Shown: positions 1 through 5,066, counted from the first letter of the stretch. The stretch is DNA of 5,066 bases from Acidimicrobiaceae bacterium (GCA_003133005.1 PKZI01000082.1:1-5066); one strand, 5' to 3'. Notes: generated by a model not told the origin, from the letters alone. Translations and numbers: made by a program.

Positions 1-2
1 CG

Positions 3-152
3 TGTCGAGGCGCCTGGCGGGTACTTGGAGCAGTGATGAGCGTACCTCCCATTTCTTGGTCAGCGTCGATCATCTACCGTGTCGTTGCTAGAAATCGTCA
101 TCGCTTGCCAGGAGCGAGCACATCGTGCACGACCCCCGAGCGTTCGCCGTGA
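3..152 (+). CDS. C-terminal fragment of a DCC-family (DUF393) thiol-disulfide oxidoreductase-like protein, 5' end outside window
   Basis: The reading frame is open from the window edge and stops with TGA at 150-152, giving the last 49 residues. The stretch IIYRVVARNRHRLPG (residues 23-37 of the fragment), followed five residues later by a Cys (residue 42), matches the end of DCC/DUF393 proteins. These typically finish with a Tyr-Arg-x-x-Ala-Arg-Asn-Arg-Tyr/His-Arg motif and a final Cys. The family is named for an N-terminal Asp-Cys-Cys-type motif and is thought to do thiol-disulfide chemistry; that part lies outside the window, so activity cannot be judged. The preceding GAWRVLGAVMSVP is also typical. 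The gene converges on the secreted-protein gene, leaving 49 bp between the two stops. Family recognition is from memory of the C-terminal motif, so the fold is fairly secure and the exact function is not. Confidence 0.75.
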   Translation, partial: CRGAWRVLGAVMSVPPISWSASIIYRVVARNRHRLPGASTSCTTPERSP

Positions 153-161
153 ACATTGGGC

Positions 162-186
162 TGACCGCGACGAGAGTGCGCGGTCA
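162..186. terminator. GC-rich hairpin between convergent genes, possible bidirectional terminator
   Basis: TGACCGCG (162-169) and CGCGGTCA (179-186) form a perfect 8-bp stem around a 9-base loop. It sits in the 49-bp gap between the stops of the DCC-like gene (152) and the secreted-protein gene (202), where a shared terminator would be expected. Neither side has a clear T-run: the plus-strand flank is A-rich and the minus-strand flank is mixed. It is therefore not a textbook intrinsic terminator, although actinobacterial terminators often lack a strong U-tract. Confidence 0.5.
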
Positions 187-201
187 CAAAAGTAAATTTA
201 A

Positions 202-783
202 TTAGTTGGCGAGTACGAAGAGCGTCGAAACAGACGAACTGCCGCTCCCGTAACTTGCCGAGAACTTGTAGGTGCCCGGCGTTGGAAGCGCGGCAGTCGA
301 GGAGGAGGGCGGCCACGTTGAGGACCACGAGTACGTTTCTTTTGGCTTTAGGATTTTGAGTTCGAGAAACAGTGGGCACGCACCCGGCTCGTCGTCGGCG
401 TAACAGTTGTTCCACGCCACCGTTCCGTCGGGGTTGTCAACTTCCAGACTCGGTGACGTGGGCCCCACGTCAATCGAGCAGGTTTTCTTCGAAATATTCT
501 TAAGCGACGTCTGCAGATACACGACAATCGACGACGATGAATCCGTCTCGATCGTCGCCGAGATCGAGGGGCTCATTTGGTCGGCGGTGCAAGGACCCGT
601 GAGGACACTCAACGTGGATGTTTTTTTGGTCACGGTCTTGGCGGAGGCTTGCGCGCTCCCTACGACGATCGGGAAAATAACGACGAGCGACACGAGAAGT
701 GTCGCCGCACGCGATGAACGCTTATCTCGTCGCGCGACATCGACGGCGTCTTCTCTCACCTTGTTTATCGTATGGGGTCGCAT
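202..783 (-). CDS. Secreted protein with Sec signal peptide and four cysteines, unrecognised family
   Basis: The product is 193 residues from ATG at 783. A basic N-terminal region (RRDKRSSRAA, 18-27) leads into a hydrophobic stretch (about 28-44) and an Ala-x-Ala-type cleavage site near GSAQASA (42-48), so it is probably exported by Sec. The mature part is rich in Ser, Thr and Pro. It has Cys at 65, 102, 127 and 136, which could form two disulfides outside the cytoplasm. Alternating hydrophobic strands, KNISKKTC (95-102) and an end reading PGTYKFSASYG (169-179) suggest a small beta-sandwich, like secreted or Ig-like domains of unknown function; this is inference. No catalytic motif is seen. 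The frame stays open upstream to TTG at 840 and has GTG at 831 and 759. ATG 783 has only a weak purine-rich leader. GTG 759 would give a more compact signal peptide and has TACGAT seven bases upstream, so the start is uncertain. No promoter is convincing. Confidence 0.75.
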   Translation of the reverse strand: MRPHTINKVREDAVDVARRDKRSSRAATLLVSLVVIFPIVVGSAQASAKTVTKKTSTLSVLTGPCTADQMSPSISATIETDSSSSIVVYLQTSLKNISKKTCSIDVGPTSPSLEVDNPDGTVAWNNCYADDEPGACPLFLELKILKPKETYSWSSTWPPSSSTAALPTPGTYKFSASYGSGSSSVSTLFVLAN

Positions 784-1009
784 TCTTTGTCCATCGGCAT
801 GAGCACTACTTGGATACTTAAATTCTTGCACGCGAATCAAGCAAATAGGGGATTGACATGATTCTCAAAGATTCGGTGCTTACGTAACCCATCCGTAATG
901 ATGCAGTAGGAACGTGGCGTGGCGTCGTCACGAGTGACAAGTTGAATAGAAAGTCGAAATCACCGAATCGTCGTGCGACGGATGAATTACCGCGTTCGTT
1001 TGAAATTCA

Positions 1010-1666
1010 TTACGTGAGTTTGCGCTCGTTGGCCCAATTTGAGAGTTGATAGCGGCTCGAGAGTTGCAGTTTTCGCAGCACCGAAGAGACGTGGGTTTCG
1101 ACCGTTTTGGGAGAAATACCAAGTTCGACGCCGACTTGTTTGTACCGGTAACCGCGCGCAATAAGGCGAAGCACCTGGCGTTCGCGTGCGGTCAATTGGT
1201 CAAGCTCCGGGTCCCCGCTCGAAGTTTGTGTGGCGAGTTCTGGATCACCCGCGAACGCTTCCAAGACGAAACCCGCGAGTTGGGGTGTAAACACCGCGTC
1301 GCCTGCGTGCAAGCGCCACACCGCCTCAACCAGATCAGGGCCCGAGATGTTCTTGGTCACGTAGCCATGTGCTCCTGCTCGCACTAGCGCAATAACGTCC
1401 TCGGCGGCGTCCGACACCGACAGCGCAAGGAAACGGACGTCGTCGCATGAGGCGAGAACTTCGCACAGGACGCGTAGACCGCCACCATCGGGCATATGGA
1501 CGTCCAAGAGCACCACGTCGGGTCTTCGCTCGATGATCATTTCAATGGCTGCGTCCACTTCGTCTGCGTCACCCACGATGTCGAATTGGCTCGATATCTC
1601 CGCCTTGATGCCGGCGCGAATCAATTCGTGGTCGTCAACCAAAAAGACTCGTGGTCGATTGTTCAC
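1010..1666 (-). CDS. NarL/FixJ-type response regulator, partner of the upstream PspC-domain kinase
   Basis: This is a DNA-binding response regulator of 218 residues, the normal length for the family. The receiver domain (about 5-122) has the acidic pair D11/D12, phospho-acceptor D55 in LLDVHMPDGGG, the switch Ser at 83 and the conserved Lys at 105. A linker (about 140-155) leads to a LuxR-type helix-turn-helix (about 156-218): LTARERQVLRLIARGYRYKQ, then GISPKTVETHVSSVLRKL with the recognition helix near 185-200. All key residues are present, so it should be phosphorylated by the kinase encoded just upstream and then bind DNA as a dimer. The start is GTG at 1666. GTGA overlaps the kinase stop by four bases, which points to translational coupling and one transcript. 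Targets are unknown. The divergent region with the paired palindromes at 2982-3036 is the obvious candidate, by position only. No clear terminator follows the TAA at 1010. Confidence 0.95.
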   Translation of the reverse strand: MNNRPRVFLVDDHELIRAGIKAEISSQFDIVGDADEVDAAIEMIIERRPDVVLLDVHMPDGGGLRVLCEVLASCDDVRFLALSVSDAAEDVIALVRAGAHGYVTKNISGPDLVEAVWRLHAGDAVFTPQLAGFVLEAFAGDPELATQTSSGDPELDQLTARERQVLRLIARGYRYKQVGVELGISPKTVETHVSSVLRKLQLSSRYQLSNWANERKLT

Positions 1667-2925
1667 GGGGTTACAGCCCGGTGCAGCGTGACGGCGATTT
1701 CGGTACCTTCACCGAGCGCCGAGCGAACCGACGATTGCCCGCCCGCGAGACGCACTCGTTCGCGGATCGATTTCGAGAGGCCTTGACGGTCCGCCGCGAC
1801 CGCCTCTGGATCAAAGCCGACGCCCGCGTCGCGCACGTAGATCGAGATCTCGTCGCGATCAACTTCACCAAAGACGCTGAAATGATCATCGCCCGACCAA
1901 CGAGCCGCGTTCACAGCGGCTTCACGCGCCGCGGCGATTAGGTCGGCGAGTCGTTGGTCGACTGGGCAGTCTCCCACCGTAACGAGCTCGATTCGCACGC
2001 CGTAGTCGCGCTCGACTTCATTCTGTAGTGCTTGGAGGTGGCCAACGAAAGTGTCGACGTCGCTAGTAACGACGCCAATGAGATCGGGCGCAAAGAGCCA
2101 GGCCCGTAATTCACGCTCTTGAACTCGCGCGAGTCTCGTCACTTCCGCAGGATTGTCTGACGAGCGTTCGATCAAGGTGAGTGTTTGCAGTACGGAGTCA
2201 TGTACGTGGGCGATGAGCGCGGCGCGCTCTTCAGCACGAACGCGGCTACGTCGTTCCTTTGAGAGGTCGCGAACGTTCTGTAACCACCACGGGGCGAGCA
2301 AGACGAGTGCCCCCACAATAAAGATGATGCCTCCGACCAGCGCTGGCACCGCGCCGGCCCAGACACCCCCCGCGTGGCTGAGTATTTGAAGCCCCACGAT
2401 GATCAGCAGCGTGGCCGGTAGCGCCCGCCATACAAGGGCGCGCCAACCCCGTGCGGACGCAATTCCAAGGACGGGGGCGGCTTGCATCACGTCGTCGAGG
2501 TGGCGACGCTCATCGGTTGACGCTTTACGCCACACGACGATCGAGCCAACGAAACTTGCGATCACCGACCAGGCGAAAAGGTTTGGGGCGTGCAGATTTA
2601 GCGTCGAGAGGGCTATCAAAAAAAGCAGCGCCATCACGACGCCCCACACCACGATCAGCGAGGTGCGGCGCTCGCCGATAAGTCGATGCGCGATGGAGTG
2701 GTCCTCGCCGTCACGTCGCAAAAATAACCAAATGACGATATAGCCAACGAGTCCCGCGCCGAAAAACAAGCACGTGAGCGCGGCCAGTACGCGAACAGTG
2801 CGCGATTGAATACCGAGACGACAGGCAATGCCCGCACACACGCCGCCGAGTATTGCTTCGGGCACGTTTCGACGAAGGGGATGCTGCGGAACGCCCGCCA
2901 GAGGGTACTGAAAATTTCTGCCCAC
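1663..2925 (-). CDS. Membrane histidine kinase with N-terminal PspC domain (HisKA_3 / HATPase_c)
   Basis: The sensor kinase is 420 residues from GTG at 2925. A PspC domain comes first (about 17-71; ILGGVCAGIACRLGI, then a membrane segment ending YIVIWLFL). Further hydrophobic segments lie near 88-109, 116-132, 168-185 and 191-211, giving about five membrane spans and almost no extracellular loop. That suggests sensing within the membrane or through partner proteins. The HisKA_3 dimerisation and phosphotransfer region reads ERAALIAHVHDSVLQTL, with H242 the likely phosphorylated His followed by D243 and Q247. The ATPase part has an N-box around REAAVN (N339), a DAGVGF motif (366-371) and GLSKSIRERVRLAGG followed by GEGTEIAV. 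This architecture is known from actinobacterial envelope-stress systems such as Streptomyces MacS. The frame is open up to 3054. The GTG at 2925 was chosen because GGAGG lies five bases upstream, the PspC domain begins soon after it, and the extension would run through the inverted repeat. It overlaps the regulator gene downstream. Confidence 0.93.
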   Translation of the reverse strand: MGRNFQYPLAGVPQHPLRRNVPEAILGGVCAGIACRLGIQSRTVRVLAALTCLFFGAGLVGYIVIWLFLRRDGEDHSIAHRLIGERRTSLIVVWGVVMALLFLIALSTLNLHAPNLFAWSVIASFVGSIVVWRKASTDERRHLDDVMQAAPVLGIASARGWRALVWRALPATLLIIVGLQILSHAGGVWAGAVPALVGGIIFIVGALVLLAPWWLQNVRDLSKERRSRVRAEERAALIAHVHDSVLQTLTLIERSSDNPAEVTRLARVQERELRAWLFAPDLIGVVTSDVDTFVGHLQALQNEVERDYGVRIELVTVGDCPVDQRLADLIAAAREAAVNAARWSGDDHFSVFGEVDRDEISIYVRDAGVGFDPEAVAADRQGLSKSIRERVRLAGGQSSVRSALGEGTEIAVTLHRAVTP

Positions 2926-2930
2926 ACTTT

Positions 2931-2935
2931 CCTCC
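2931..2935 (-). promoter_or_regulatory. Shine-Dalgarno sequence that fixes the kinase start
   Basis: The minus strand reads GGAGG followed by AAAGT and then GTG at 2925, a strong ribosome binding site with ideal five-base spacing. It is the best such site in the window. It argues that the kinase starts here and not at the GTG at 3054, and that its mRNA has a real 5' leader, unlike the plus-strand genes discussed below. Confidence 0.8.
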
Positions 2936-2981
2936 AATACTTTTTGTCGCGTCTCCAGCCTTGCACCTCCATGGGTACCAT

Positions 2982-3036
2982 GCCATCGGGGAAATCCCTT
3001 AAGAAAGTGTGTCGGTTCAGGGATTTCCCCGATGGC
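2982..3036. repeat. Perfect 18-bp inverted repeat in the divergent control region; likely paired operator or hairpin
   Basis: GCCATCGGGGAAATCCCT (2982-2999) and AGGGATTTCCCCGATGGC (3019-3036) are exact reverse complements separated by 19 bases. Each arm also holds a near-palindrome of the form GGG-N5-CCC (2988-2998 and 3020-3030), whose centres at 2993 and 3025 are 32 bp apart, about three helical turns. The element lies between the divergent kinase and PspC/LiaF-like genes. The right arm reaches the expected -35 area of the plus-strand gene. Two dimer-binding sites on the same DNA face, recognised by the NarL-type regulator or another factor, would fit; this is inference. An RNA hairpin with an 18-bp stem is the alternative if the region is transcribed. 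No T-run follows on either strand, so a terminator role is unlikely. Confidence 0.85.
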
Positions 3037-3055
3037 TTGGGCGGTTGAGCTCACT

Positions 3056-3061
3056 TACATT
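3056..3061 (+). promoter_or_regulatory. Candidate -10 element for a leaderless PspC/LiaF-like transcript
   Basis: TACATT matches the actinobacterial TANNNT -10 pattern and lies exactly six bases before the ATG at 3068, so transcription would begin on the A of the start codon. No Shine-Dalgarno sequence precedes this ATG, as expected for a leaderless mRNA. The -35 is poor (around 3032-3038) and coincides with the end of the inverted repeat, which suggests a promoter that depends on an activator bound there. Confidence 0.5.
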
Positions 3062-3067
3062 GTGGCC

Positions 3068-3997
3068 ATGACTCAGACAGAAAATGCGACGACCGATGAC
3101 GACGCGCTCGTGCCGCGTAGGTTTCGCCGAAGTGGGAACAACAAGGTAATCGCGGGCATAGCTCGAGGCCTGTCTGATCGGTTCGACATCGACGCCAATG
3201 TCTTTCGAGTTCTCTTCGTCGTTCTCGCGTTTGTCTGGGGACTCGGTGCGGCGGTTTATCTTGGCATGTGGGTCTTCGTGCCACGTGCGAAGGGCGACGA
3301 TCAAAACGAGCAGCTTCGAGCCCGCGCCGACGTTTCACATTCTCGCCGACTGAGCGTCGCACTTCTCGTTGCCGTCGTCGTCCTCGTGGTGATGATTGCG
3401 CTATTTCTGGTGGGGCGGTCGGTTGGCCATGTGGGGCCGGGATTGGCGCTCCTGTGGCTGGTCTACCTGATTGCCCTTGCGGTCGTGGCGTTGCGAACGC
3501 CCGCACGAAGGATCACGATCCGTCGATTCTTCGCGGTCGTTTTTCTTTCCGGCTTGAGCGTCGCTGTCCTCGCGCTCGGAGCCTTCTTTGGTTTCCTGGC
3601 GTCGACTGGAGTGCCGATGAGCGGCGGCAATGGTCTTCACTCGTGGCAACCAACGTCACTCGCCACGACACAACACCACTACAAAACGGAATTCGGTTCG
3701 ACGATACTCGATCTTTCTGCGGTGCGATTTCCTTCGTCTGGATACGACATCACGGCGTCCACGGCGGTTGGGACGTTGCGCGTGATTGTTCCGAGCGATA
3801 CGGTTGTCAACATTTCGACGCACGTGGGTATTGGCAGAGTTGACTATGGTTTCGATTCGAGTGCCTCTGATCTCGCTGCCGCGTTCGCTCGGTCACAACT
3901 CAGTATCGCCGACGCACCCGATGCGCCCCGCTTGAACCTCGTGGCGATAGTCGGTGTTGGACACATCGTCATTACGCGTTCGACTGCACATCCGTAA
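3068..3997 (+). CDS. PspC-domain membrane protein with LiaF/toastrack-like C-terminal domain
   Basis: The product is 309 residues. A short acidic, cytoplasmic-looking tail (1-15) precedes a PspC domain (about 16-74): KVIAGIARGLSDRFDIDANVFRVLF, then a membrane segment to YLGMWVFVPRAKG. Three more hydrophobic segments follow (about 95-115, 123-142 and 154-178). The remainder (about 205-305) is beta-rich and soluble, with repeating patterns such as GSTILDLSAVRF, VGTLRVIVPSDTVVNIS and VGVGHIVITR. This resembles the C-terminal domain of LiaF-type proteins (DUF2154, 'toastrack'). Such proteins act in envelope-stress signalling, often restraining or informing a linked sensor kinase, and the gene is indeed divergent from a PspC-domain kinase and its regulator. 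Whether the two PspC proteins touch each other is inference. Alternative in-frame starts are GTG 3062 and ATG 3032. ATG 3068 is preferred because the -10 fits and because 3032 falls inside the inverted repeat. Confidence 0.9.
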   Translation: MTQTENATTDDDALVPRRFRRSGNNKVIAGIARGLSDRFDIDANVFRVLFVVLAFVWGLGAAVYLGMWVFVPRAKGDDQNEQLRARADVSHSRRLSVALLVAVVVLVVMIALFLVGRSVGHVGPGLALLWLVYLIALAVVALRTPARRITIRRFFAVVFLSGLSVAVLALGAFFGFLASTGVPMSGGNGLHSWQPTSLATTQHHYKTEFGSTILDLSAVRFPSSGYDITASTAVGTLRVIVPSDTVVNISTHVGIGRVDYGFDSSASDLAAAFARSQLSIADAPDAPRLNLVAIVGVGHIVITRSTAHP

Positions 3998-4013
3998 AGA
4001 TTGTCTCGCCCAA

Positions 4014-4065
4014 GTTGTCTTCGACGTTGTCAGGATCAGTTGCACGGGAGATATTGGACGTTGTC
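4014..4065 (+). repeat. Three GTTGTC copies, two extended to GACGTTGTC, between the PspC/LiaF-like and dihydrofolate reductase genes
   Basis: GTTGTC occurs at 4014-4019, 4026-4031 and 4060-4065. The last two are part of a 9-bp direct repeat GACGTTGTC (4023-4031 and 4057-4065), 34 bp apart, and a related TTGTC starts at 4001. They lie in the 172-bp gap 3998-4169, which otherwise holds a 6-bp hairpin, GCTCGC/GCGAGC (4100-4118), with no T-run. No gene is seen in the gap, although the dihydrofolate reductase frame is open through it. The repeats could be regulator half-sites or chance. Confidence 0.35.
4027..4055 (+). promoter_or_regulatory. Possible sigma-70-type promoter upstream of dihydrofolate reductase
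   Basis: TTGTCA (4027-4032; five of six to consensus) and GATATT (4050-4055; four of six) are separated by 17 bases. A transcript from here would start near 4062 and carry a leader of about 108 bases. It competes with the leaderless candidate at 4158-4163, and both could be used. It lies inside the upstream open extension of the reading frame, which supports a start downstream of it. Confidence 0.35.
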
Positions 4066-4157
4066 GCATCAAGGGACCTCGTTACGATCGAGTGGGAAGG
4101 CTCGCACCGGTCGCGAGCATCTATGAGTTAGGCGTGACGAGAGGTAAAACTCCCAGA

Positions 4158-4163
4158 TACGCT
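4158..4163 (+). promoter_or_regulatory. Candidate -10 element for a leaderless dihydrofolate reductase transcript
   Basis: TACGCT fits TANNNT and ends six bases before GTG 4170, so the first base of the mRNA would be the start codon. GTGACG (4134-4139) is a four-of-six -35 with an 18-base spacer. No Shine-Dalgarno sequence is close enough to GTG 4170 to favour a leadered start. Confidence 0.45.
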
Positions 4164-4169
4164 GCGCGT

Positions 4170-4667
4170 GTGCTCCGTTTAATCGCCGCTGTCGATAAGG
4201 CGCTGGGTGTCGCCGACGATCACGGTATTCCCTGGCAAGGCAAGATTCCTAGGGACACCCAATATTTCCGAGAGCAGACAGTCACCGGCATCATCCTCAT
4301 GGGCCACGCGACGTACCAAGAATATAAAAGCCCCGTTCACGATCGAGTGAACTACGTCGTCTCTCGACCCGATACTGGCACTTTACGGCCCGGATTTGTG
4401 GGCGTCACCGATGTCGCGAGTTTTCTCCACGAACACGAAGACGAGCTGGTATGGGCGATTGGCGGCGCCGCGCTCTTCGCGACGACACTGGCGAGCGCTG
4501 ATCAGTTGTTCCTCACCCAACTCGATCGCGACTTTCATTGCACGAAATTCTTCCCCGCATTCTCAGAGACATTTGAACTAGAGACTGACGAAGGACCATA
4601 TGTCGAAGGCGATATCTCGTTTCGTTTTGAGATTTGGCGGCGTGCGGTCTCGCTTGAGGTCCAGTGA
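4170..4667 (+). CDS. folA: Dihydrofolate reductase, divergent
   Basis: This enzyme reduces dihydrofolate to tetrahydrofolate with NADPH in the cytoplasm. The product is 165 residues, normal for the family, from GTG 4170, where the first strand LRLIAAVDKALGV begins. Matches to E. coli DHFR, with a two-residue insertion after Trp22, are W22 in GIPW, the catalytic acid D29 (E. coli D27), F33 (F31), LMGHATY (43-49), R59 (R57, which holds the folate carboxylate), AIGGAALF (96-103), LFLTQLD (113-119) and the end FRFEIWRR (151-158). Oddities: the NADPH-contacting Arg of MGR is His46, and the usual G-R-P-L-P-G loop reads KSPVHD. It is therefore probably active but off the main bacterial branch. RibD-type reductases are an alternative, but the IPW...D pattern favours DHFR. 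The frame is open back to GTG 3954, which would overlap the upstream gene and add an unconserved 72 residues; I reject that start. No thymidylate synthase gene is nearby. Confidence 0.85.
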   Translation: MLRLIAAVDKALGVADDHGIPWQGKIPRDTQYFREQTVTGIILMGHATYQEYKSPVHDRVNYVVSRPDTGTLRPGFVGVTDVASFLHEHEDELVWAIGGAALFATTLASADQLFLTQLDRDFHCTKFFPAFSETFELETDEGPYVEGDISFRFEIWRRAVSLEVQ

Positions 4668-4670
4668 AGT

Positions 4671-4745
<75 letters not shown>

Positions 4746-4767
4746 CGTCTCGCGAGAGACTCGGACA

Positions 4768-4773
4768 AGTCTA
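4768..4773 (-). promoter_or_regulatory. Candidate -10 element of the tRNA-Gly promoter
   Basis: On the minus strand TAGACT fits TANNNT and would start transcription near 4761, giving a 17-base leader for RNase P to remove before the mature 5' end at 4744. That leader contains the self-complementary TCTCGCGAGA (4748-4757). A weak -35, TTCTAC (4795-4790), sits 16 bases upstream and would overlap the globin promoter. Confidence 0.4.
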
Positions 4774-4785
4774 GAGCACACCATC

Positions 4786-4791
4786 TAGCGT
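4786..4791 (+). promoter_or_regulatory. Candidate -10 element for a leaderless globin transcript
   Basis: TAGCGT fits TANNNT and lies exactly six bases before GTG 4798. CGGACA (4762-4767) matches the -35 consensus at four of six with an 18-base spacer. The bases before the GTG contain no convincing Shine-Dalgarno sequence, and an in-frame TAG (4786-4788) within the hexamer blocks any longer frame. Confidence 0.5.
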
Positions 4792-4797
4792 AGAAGA

Positions 4798-5066
4798 GTG
4801 GAAAAGTCACTTTACGAGCAAGTGGGAGGTGAGCAATTCTTCGTACGTCTCGTCAATGCGTTCTACGCGCGCGTTGAGACGAGCGAGATCTTGCGCCCGA
4901 TGTACCCCGAGGACTTGACGGACGCTCAGCGACATCTCGTACTCTTCTTGGTCCAATACTGGGGCGGACCGACGACGTACATGCAAGAGCGCGGCCACCC
5001 TCGACTTCGGATGCGCCACGCGCCTTTTCACATTGACGCACAAGCTCGTGACGCGTGGCTCGACGC
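4798..5066 (+). CDS. glbO: Group II truncated haemoglobin (TrHbO), 3' end outside window
   Basis: The first 89 residues of a haem-binding 2-on-2 globin are present, of about 125-130 expected. The sequence follows mycobacterial GlbO closely: YEQVGG near the start, FYARV, LRPMYPEDL, QYWGGPTTY, then RGHPRLRMRHAPF. The haem-pocket residues of the group are visible: Tyr B10 (Y23), Tyr CD1 (Y36), the proximal His F8 (H74) and Trp G8 (W87), one position lower than in M. tuberculosis because of a single deletion after PED. These globins bind oxygen very tightly and are linked to oxygen, NO or peroxide chemistry; the exact role here is unknown. The start is GTG 4798: the frame is blocked by TAG at 4786 and MEKSLYEQVGG aligns with the family N-terminus. 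The gene is divergent from tRNA-Gly across 53 bp. Confidence 0.95.
   Translation, partial: MEKSLYEQVGGEQFFVRLVNAFYARVETSEILRPMYPEDLTDAQRHLVLFLVQYWGGPTTYMQERGHPRLRMRHAPFHIDAQARDAWLD

Noticed and set aside
407..802. Plus-strand open frame of 131 codons opposite the secreted-protein gene
   Set aside because: The opposite strand encodes a protein with a clear signal peptide and cysteine pattern. This frame has no domain-like features and is its antisense shadow.
2399..2743. Plus-strand open frames (up to 114 codons) opposite the kinase
   Set aside because: They lie entirely within the strongly supported kinase gene, are rich in Arg and Ser as GC-rich shadow frames are, and have no recognisable motif.
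2982..3036. Inverted repeat as ends of a miniature transposable element or as an intrinsic terminator
   Set aside because: The arms enclose only 19 bases, I see no target-site duplication, and no T-run follows on either strand.
3032..3067. ATG 3032 as start of the PspC/LiaF-like protein
   Set aside because: This ATG lies inside the inverted repeat and would add 12 residues with no family match. ATG 3068 has the better placed promoter element.
3954..4169. Long 5' extension of the dihydrofolate reductase frame starting at GTG 3954, overlapping the PspC/LiaF-like gene
   Set aside because: The added 72 residues show no domain, overlap the upstream gene's end and contain promoter-like sequence. 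DHFR homology begins at GTG 4170, which has a well-placed -10.
4748..4757. TCTCGCGAGA palindrome as a specific operator
   Set aside because: It is a perfect 10-bp palindrome but short, and I know of no bacterial regulator for it. It is mentioned only as part of the tRNA leader.
4807..5043. Minus-strand open frame opposite the globin
   Set aside because: The plus strand matches truncated haemoglobin O residue by residue, so the antisense frame is a shadow.

Overview
The window looks like chromosomal DNA of an actinobacterium of moderately high GC. Pointers are a PspC-domain histidine kinase paired with a NarL-type regulator and facing a PspC/LiaF-like membrane protein, a group II truncated haemoglobin very close to mycobacterial GlbO, GTG starts, and promoter hexamers placed exactly where leaderless actinobacterial transcripts would need them. 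I cannot name the genus; an Acidimicrobiia-like lineage is only a guess. No mobile element, CRISPR array or integrase is visible.

Layout, left to right. (1) The 3' end of a DCC/DUF393 thiol-disulfide oxidoreductase-like gene (+, ends 152) meets an unrecognised secreted protein gene (-, 783 to 202) tail to tail, with a GC-rich hairpin between them. (2) A 226-bp non-coding gap (784-1009) separates that gene from a two-component operon on the minus strand: histidine kinase (2925 to 1663), then response regulator (1666 to 1010), overlapping by four bases. (3) A 142-bp divergent control region (2926-3067) carries a perfect 18-bp inverted repeat. Each arm contains a near-palindrome GGGGAAATCCC, and the two centres lie 32 bp apart. 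(4) On the plus strand lie a PspC/LiaF-like membrane protein (3068-3997), a 172-bp gap, and a divergent dihydrofolate reductase (4170-4667). (5) tRNA-Gly(TCC) runs on the minus strand (4744 to 4671), with only three bases between its 3' end and the dihydrofolate reductase stop. (6) A 53-bp divergent spacer leads to a truncated haemoglobin gene (4798 on), cut by the window end.

The functional core is the envelope-stress-type module in the middle. A membrane kinase with an N-terminal PspC domain would phosphorylate the NarL-type regulator, which plausibly acts on the shared divergent control region and so sets the level of the kinase operon and of the PspC/LiaF-like partner. The domain types are well established. 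The operator assignment is inference from position and symmetry. The dihydrofolate reductase, tRNA and globin are housekeeping or redox neighbours with no visible functional link to the module.

The most useful new readings are the paired palindromes in the control region, a shared TANNNT hexamer exactly six bases before the start codons of all three complete or 5'-complete plus-strand genes (which fixes their starts), and very tight packing around the tRNA. I see no clearly undescribed multi-gene system.
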